From Chlorops oryzae (taxonomy: Eukaryota; Arthropoda; Insecta; Diptera; Chloropidae): DNA of 64,000 nt. The notes under the pieces are model-generated. The model was not told the DNA's origin, ran no database searches, and saw nothing but the letters and a program-made list of their open reading frames with translations. The translations under genes were made by a program, and so were the position numbers. The stretch covers positions 57,856,605-57,920,604 of the forward strand of contig CM035807.1 of NCBI GenBank assembly GCA_020466095.1, given 5' to 3'. Below are positions 59,076 to 64,000 of this stretch, piece by piece (position 1 is the first letter of the stretch; each line of letters starts with the position of its first letter).

Positions 59076-59220
59076 GTTATTGCCAAAAAAAAATTCTCTG
59101 TATGCATAAGCATACAAAATCCTTAAAACAAAACCGCGGGGAGCCAGCCGCATAGAATAAGAACTGATTAATTTGGTGAATGCTTTCAAGCTCAAAAACT
59201 TTAGTTAAATCTTCTACTAG

Positions 59221-59357
59221 GAGTCATCTATGATGCTACAATTGAAGGCAACGAATTGCAGTCAAAGGTAGCTCTAATACGCAAACCCAAACTCGGCTCA
59301 ATGGTCAGCCAATCCGTAAAGATTGCTCTGATGAGACCCCAGACGGCAGGTCGAAAG
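59221..59357 (+). other. Exon-like segment of unknown gene
   Basis: 137 bases open in one frame (45 codons after two leading bases) lie between an acceptor-like CTTCTACTAG (59211-59220) and a donor GTACGTGAG (59358). The peptide includes IYDATIEGNELQSKVALIRK and ALMRPQTAGRK. It has normal amino-acid balance in AT-rich surroundings. I do not recognise it. It could be an exon of a second host gene in the Atg2 intron, a captured fragment, or chance. Confidence 0.35.
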
Positions 59358-59444
59358 GTACGTGAGCTCAGAAAATATTCTCTTATGGATGCCTTTCTCA
59401 AGCATCGCTTGAAAAATAAAACATTAATTTATTATAGTTCTTCT

Positions 59445-59560
59445 AAAAAAAACTTTTGTTGCAGAAAAGAGTCACCCAAATGGGACTAAAAATGCAACAA
59501 AATAGTAATCTGTGGATTCGCTATAAAAAAAGCGAAGTTTAGCTCATATACTTTCACAGT
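59445..59560 (+). repeat. ~115-bp direct repeat, right copy
   Basis: Partner of 58960-59075, diverged by scattered substitutions and small indels. Confidence 0.7.
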
Positions 59561-59778
59561 GAATAACTATATTTATTTTTAAGCCAAAGTTGTAACAACA
59601 TCACGCCCTGGGTGCTTCTTAATAAACATTAATTCCAAAGTGAGACCAAATACTTATGTAAAACTGATTTAACATCACTTTATTTTTCTTCTGTGATGCG
59701 TTGGACTTTTGAAATTTTTTTTACTACATTACTAAATTGAGGTCACCCATGCAACACGGGCCGTAATAGATATTTTCG

Positions 59779-59897
59779 ATACAAGTGTCGAAATGAAGCT
59801 TTTTTTTGCACGAGTGGTAAATGTTGTAAAACGAGGCGCAGCCGAGTTTTACAATACCACGAGTGCGAAAAAAGCTGAGTTTCGACACGAGTGCCGA
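59779..59897. repeat. Long hairpin (foldback MITE-like)
   Basis: Inverted arms of about 52-55 bases with some mismatches surround a loop of GAGGCGCAGCC near 59834. The arms contain GTGTCGAAA, GCACGAGTGGTA and GTAAAAC and their complements. It looks like a small foldback element. Confidence 0.75.
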
Positions 59898-60062
59898 ACA
59901 ATATTTTATGCAATAAGATTTCAAACTGGATTTTAACCTAAATTTAAGAAAGCGTGTTTTTTGTTTGTTTGTTATTGTGAAGAAATTTTTTATTTTGATT
60001 TGACAGATTCATAATTTGAAATTCTTTATTATACAACTTCGTAGTATGCTCTGCTTATTTTT

Positions 60063-60170
60063 GCCTTGTATTTTTTGAAATGCGTGCATTTTGAAATTTA
60101 TTATTGAACGCCTTGCCTTGTATTTTTTGAAATGCGTGCGTTTTGAAATTTATTATTGCACGCCTTGAAA
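60063..60170 (+). repeat. ~53-bp tandem duplication
   Basis: CCTTGTATTTTTTGAAATGC recurs at 60063 and 60116, followed by closely similar sequence in both copies. Confidence 0.85.
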
Positions 60171-60277
60171 TTCATTCTTAAAAAACCATGTAGTATGCCA
60201 TGCTTTTTGTTTGTATAAACAATTTTTTATACTTTCTTAAAACTAGTGTCATAATATGCTTCATTATGATTTTAAAA

Positions 60278-60309
60278 TCGACATCATAATAGGCCTATTA
60301 TGATGTCGA
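60278..60309. repeat. Perfect 32-bp palindrome in the Atg2 intron
   Basis: TCGACATCATAATAGG is followed by its exact reverse complement. It lies about 30 bases downstream of the Atg2 splice donor at 60340. Confidence 0.95.
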
Positions 60310-60340
60310 ATTGCATAAAAAAATTTTAATATATACTTAC

Positions 60341-60468
60341 AAAGCTGAATAAAGGGATATGCTGGTCCTACGCCACTCAAAATACTTGGAAGTTGATGCC
60401 TTTTTATATCACGAAGCCATTCTGTACACATGTACGTTAATAGTCTTTCCAATCCCAATAATCCGCGT
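60341..60468 (-). CDS. Atg2: Atg2 exon upstream of the giant intron
   Basis: A 128-bp exon on the minus strand. The acceptor TTTTTTTTTCAG ends at 60469 and the donor GTAAGTATAT starts at 60340. One leading base completes a codon, 42 codons follow, and one base is left over that combines with the first two of the exon at 27107 to give phenylalanine. RGLLGLERLLTYM, EWLRDIKRHQLPSIL and GVGPAYPF match the ATG2 C-terminal region just before the part encoded by 26953-27107. No stop or frameshift is present. ATG2 moves lipids into growing autophagosomes. The upstream exons must lie beyond the window. Confidence 0.92.
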
Positions 60469-60759
60469 CTGAAAAAAAAAGTTATTGGAAAGGAAGATTG
60501 CAATTAAAACAAAAGAACCAAAACACTACTGTCAAAAGTGTATCAATGAATTATTTGCTTTCCAAAAATAGAGAACAAGTTTGAGAGATGAATTATTTTT
60601 GTGGGTTGCTAGTTTCGATAAATATATTTTCGATCTTAGATATCATAATTTTGAAAGCGCATAAGTCATAGCTTTTTTGCTAGGATTTTTTGCCAATCGT
60701 ATGAATACCTGCGAAGAAATCTGTATTAAAATCGTTTTTAATTTTTTATCTAGATTTGT
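60469..60759. other. Atg2 intron upstream of exon
   Basis: It contains the polypyrimidine tract of the exon acceptor. Otherwise AT-rich, with nothing recognised. Confidence 0.5.
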
Positions 60760-61382
60760 TGTGAGCCTAAACGGCTATGACGATTATGCTGGGGCCACAA
60801 TATGCAAACTCGGATTCAAGTAGCGAAGAACAACAGAATGAAGAGAAGCTTTCTCAACGACCAAGCCTCAGCGGCAACCCGTGGAACCAGAGCACATCTG
60901 GATAAGGGGAATTGCGCTTCCACGTGAACGGTGGTGTGGCATTAAACAGCATCGAGCGGGTGACAAGCACGCGCAAAGAAAACTAGAAAACAGAAAAAAT
61001 GTAAAAGCCGCAAGTTAACAAGCGGTTAGAGCAACGACCAGATGACACTTGGGCAGGAGCGTTCTCGTATTAAAAGTCAACCGTTTGTACAATAGTTTTA
61101 GCGAAAGATTGGAGTAACAACAACGACATGTGGACTAAACGTGAGTTTTGCGGAACATTATCGGGGTGCGGAAGTGTTCCGTATTGCGATATATGAGCAA
61201 AGAAGTGCGTAGCTAGCACATTATGCCTATATAAGCGGTAGCTTGTAATAGAGGCAGTTAGTTAGTTAGAATTAGACCTCAATAATGTAATAAATTATTT
61301 TGTCGCAATAAAATATTTAAGGCGAACCAATCGTCTTTCTTTTACTATTGGATTCAGTTGTCGTTCCTGTCCCGAGGCTACA
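60760..61382 (+). repeat. 5' LTR of Gypsy element B
   Basis: Begins TGTGAGCCTAAACGG (or TGTTGTGAG three bases earlier) and ends GAGGCTACA. It has a TATATAAG promoter-like box at 61228 and an AATAAAAT signal near 61307. The primer-binding site TGGCGCAGCC starts at 61391. Confidence 0.7.
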
Positions 61383-61415
61383 AAATTTTATGGCGCAGCC
61401 AGTTTTTTACTAAGG

Positions 61416-61730
61416 CCCAATATAACAGTGCATACTTAAGATCTCCTTAGGACTTAAGTACAGCTTAAGTACGAAAAGCATTTTAACAGAAAAAATTTTA
61501 AGTGCTCGTCAAATATATTTTCAAATTAATCGTGGGAAGGAATTCGACAAATTCTACGAATTTTCAAATATGTTAACAAAAAACATATGCTTTTACATTT
61601 TGCCTACCGAAAACAATTTTCTAAAAATTGAGATACAAATTGATTGTTAAAATGGTTAAAACTTAAGGTGCTATTAAGTCTTAAAGCTTCCTTAACTTAA
61701 GCGAGTCCTAAAATGCACTGTTATATCGGG
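61416..61730. mobile_element. 315-bp MITE in element B leader
   Basis: The ends are inverted: CCCAATATAACAGTGCAT on the left and ATGCACTGTTATATCGGG on the right, one mismatch in 18. CTTAAG-type short repeats follow inside both ends. It has no coding capacity, and I see no clear target duplication, so the superfamily is open. Confidence 0.75.
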
Positions 61731-62690
61731 AAAGAACTATGTTCTGGAAAATATAACTTGAACAGTTTGATTTGCTTACTATTTACCCGATGCAAGTGCT
61801 AAGTAAAAACTAAAGTTAAATAAAAATTTAATAACCTATGACTTACGCGCATTTTCGTGTTCTACGCTAGAGGAGCATTTTAGAGAAAATGATACTTTTG
61901 TCCCCTACAAACAGGCCAAAACTAATATTATATTATTACTCAAAAATATTGGAAAGCGCTCCTTTTATCCTGTTAAATATCTTAATATGAGTACATTAAA
62001 ATAATATTTTCATAAAATTAAACATTTTAACATAAAAAATATCATGAATATTATTTGTCTCGTACGTGGGATGCTCCTCAAGCACTATTAACTGTGAAAA
62101 AGTGGTGATACCTCATTCCACAGGTTCTGGATTTGAGTTAAATTGAAGAAGGACACCTAAGTGCTTTGATCAAGGATATACAATCTGGCGTATTATACTG
62201 CAACAGTCAAACCTGCCGAAAAGTGGTGAGAACTAGTTCAACGGGATCTGGATGAGAGTTAAACGCGTAAACAGTACAAGTTTGCAGATAATTAAGGGCG
62301 TTATATGGAAACACAGAATTTAAAATGTTGATTAAAGCTAACGCCGTTGTGTTTGTTTCGTACTGACACAATATTAACTGCGGAACAGTGGTGATAGCTA
62401 ATTCTTCAAGGGTCTAGATTAGAGCGAAACTCACAAAAGACACCCTTGTGTCTTCGCTGTGTGATTTGACGGATATACAAAGCGGTTCTTTCATGGTTTT
62501 CTACTGTAATATCATACTTGTGAAAAAAGGTGGTATTTAAGTTCACACGGTATAGATAGGAGTGAAACTCATGAAAGACATTTGGTGTTGCAGGGCATTA
62601 AGGTTAGTAAAGTGAGCCCCAAGTTCGGAATAACTAAAATAAATACGAAAACAAAGTAATCAGAAAATAAATAAATAAATAATTATCACG
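61731..62690 (+). repeat. Leader of element B with diverged tandem repeats
   Basis: No gene. Four diverged copies of a block with GTGAAAAAGTGGTG...GGATCTGGAT...GAGTTAAA start near 62092, 62213, 62376 and 62517, at spacings of about 120-165 bp. Confidence 0.55.
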
Positions 62691-62693
62691 CCG

Positions 62694-64000
62694 GAGAGAC
62701 CATTAAAGTCCCACCAAGATCCACAAAGATAGTACGTATAAACACAGGGCTACTCACGGAGGAAGTAGTCATCCAGAAAAAACAACTAGTCAAGCATATA
62801 TTTGTTGGAGAAAGCCTTACGAAACCCAAAAACGGTATTGGGTTTGTAACAATACTTAATGCGTCGGAAAAATTCAATGAAATATGGGAAGCAATGGAAG
62901 TAAAATACTCACTATTGTGGGATTACAAGATTCTAAGCATTTCAGAAATAAATGCAACCGATAGTAGCCAAGCAGAGGAAAGGATGAATCTGCTAACAAA
63001 TTCCCTAAAGTTAGAGGAGAATTTGAACAAAGAGGAAGGACAGTCCATAATCACAGTATGCAAGGACTATGTTGATGTATTTCACCTGAAAGGCGACAAA
63101 TTGAGTTACACCAGTGTGCTCAAATATGAAATACGCACAGAAACAGGAAAGTCACGGATAAATATAAGACAGTATCGCTTGCCGGATGCGCACAAAGAAG
63201 AAATAAATAAGCAGGTGGGAGAAATGCTGGATCAAGGCATAATCACTCCAAGCAAATCGCCATGGAAGGCACCAATTATCCTAGTCCCGAAAAAACAGGA
63301 TCGGGCGGCAAAAAAAAATGGCGATTGGTAGTGGATTTCCACCAACTGAACGAAATCACAGTGAAACAGCTATTCCCAATACCACGAATCGATGAGATCC
63401 TCGACCAAGTGGGTTGTAGTCGATATTTTACTACCTTAGATCTGGCAAGCGGATATCACCAGGTACTGGTAGATGAAAATGCTGGAGGAAAAAAAGCTTT
63501 CAGCACAGGTTTAGGACACTACGAATTCGTGCAAATGCCATTTGGACTCTCTGGAGCGCCGACGACTTTTCAACGAATCATTAACAGCGTGTTAACCGGC
63601 CTGCAGGGAGTCGATTGTTTCGTCTACCTGGATGTTATAGTCATTTATGGGTGCAACCGAGAGCAACATGAACTCAGACTCCGAAAGGTCCTGCAAGCTC
63701 TGCTAGAAAACAAACTTAAAATTCAGACGGAAAAATGTCAGTTTTTGCGGAAAGAAGTGGTCTATTTGGGTCACAAGTGTTCCGACCAAATCGTCCGACC
63801 AGACCCTGGGAAAGTAGAATGTGTGGAAAAATTCCCAGTTTCCAAAAACAAGAAGGAATTGCAGTCTTTCTTGGGATTAGCAAACTATTACAGAAAGTTT
63901 ATACCGAACGCAGCGGAACTTTTGATGCCATTAACATCTCTATTGAGAAAGGACAGCGAATTAGTGTGGACAAGGGAATGCGAAAGTGCGGTGGAAAAAA
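62694..64000 (+). pseudogene. Pol of Gypsy element B (RT region)
   Basis: The frame is open from about 62694 through GFVTILNASEK and YRLPDAHKEEINKQVG to an A-run near 63310-63320, where a frameshift leads to a TAG at 63329-63331. The other frame continues to the window end with VVDFHQLNEIT, DLASGYHQVLV, QMPFGLSGAP and CFVYLDVIVIYG near 63617. The last should be YLDD: a catalytic aspartate is valine, so the reverse transcriptase is inactive. RNase H would follow outside the window. Confidence 0.88.

Larger units (their letters stand above)
60760..64000 (+). mobile_element. Gypsy-type retrotransposon B (relative of element A), runs off the window
   Basis: A 5' LTR, a primer-binding site and a pol gene that continues past the window. 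gag appears deleted or beyond recognition. The primer-binding site and LTR spacing are the same as in element A, and the protein segments NGIGFVT, NSLKLEENLN and LDQGII are shared. Confidence 0.85.

Noticed and set aside
1..64000. CRISPR arrays, bacterial operons, rRNA and tRNA genes
   Set aside because: None seen. The tandem repeats found have no CRISPR spacing, and all genes are of eukaryotic host or transposon type.

Overview
The window looks like repeat-rich DNA from a fly, probably a drosophilid. The evidence is two spliced exons of an insect-like Atg2 (autophagy-related 2) gene, a DINE-1/INE-1-like element with the GGAC-rich tract and terminal hairpin typical of that Drosophila family, and insect-type mariner, pogo, BEL/Pao, Gypsy, jockey-like and Helitron elements. 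No bacterial-style genes, rRNA genes, tRNA genes or CRISPR arrays were seen. All identifications are by eye from translated motifs and repeat ends.

The host backbone is Atg2 on the minus strand. One exon lies at 60341-60468 and the next at 26953-27107. Both have canonical splice sites and their phases fit, so the intervening intron is about 33.2 kb and filled with transposons. The rest of the gene lies outside the window or was not found.

Layout: 1-11101 holds two almost identical copies (about 4.87 kb each) of a segment carrying a dead pogo/Tigger-like transposon, separated by a 1.37 kb spacer. From 11518 to 26016 there is a three-level nest: a Gypsy retrotransposon (16241-20816, + strand, 4-bp target duplication) inside a BEL/Pao retrotransposon (12646-25859, - strand, 5-bp target duplication) inside a mariner (11518-26016, TA flanks). 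The BEL element carries an extra open reading frame after pol, in the position of env, that repeats the zinc-knuckle module of its own Gag. At 29236-36831 is a decayed Gypsy-type element (A) interrupted by a 450-bp hAT-type MITE. A DINE-1-like element with three 311-bp tandem units lies at 37717-39254. A dead jockey-like LINE (40000-43060) and a second LINE tail (43490-44120) follow. A minus-strand Gypsy relic with tandem arrays and an accessory reading frame occupies about 46190-50928, and a third LINE lies at 51150-54110.

At 54163-58560 is another Gypsy relic whose integrase is interrupted by a Helitron (55616-58393) with canonical ends. That Helitron is itself interrupted by a solo LTR related to the Gypsy LTR that precedes it. 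Several hairpins and palindromes, an exon-like segment of unknown identity, and a fourth Gypsy relic (60760-64000, related to element A) complete the window. Almost every transposon gene is broken by stops, frameshifts or lost catalytic residues. The open exceptions are the BEL accessory frame and the two Atg2 exons.
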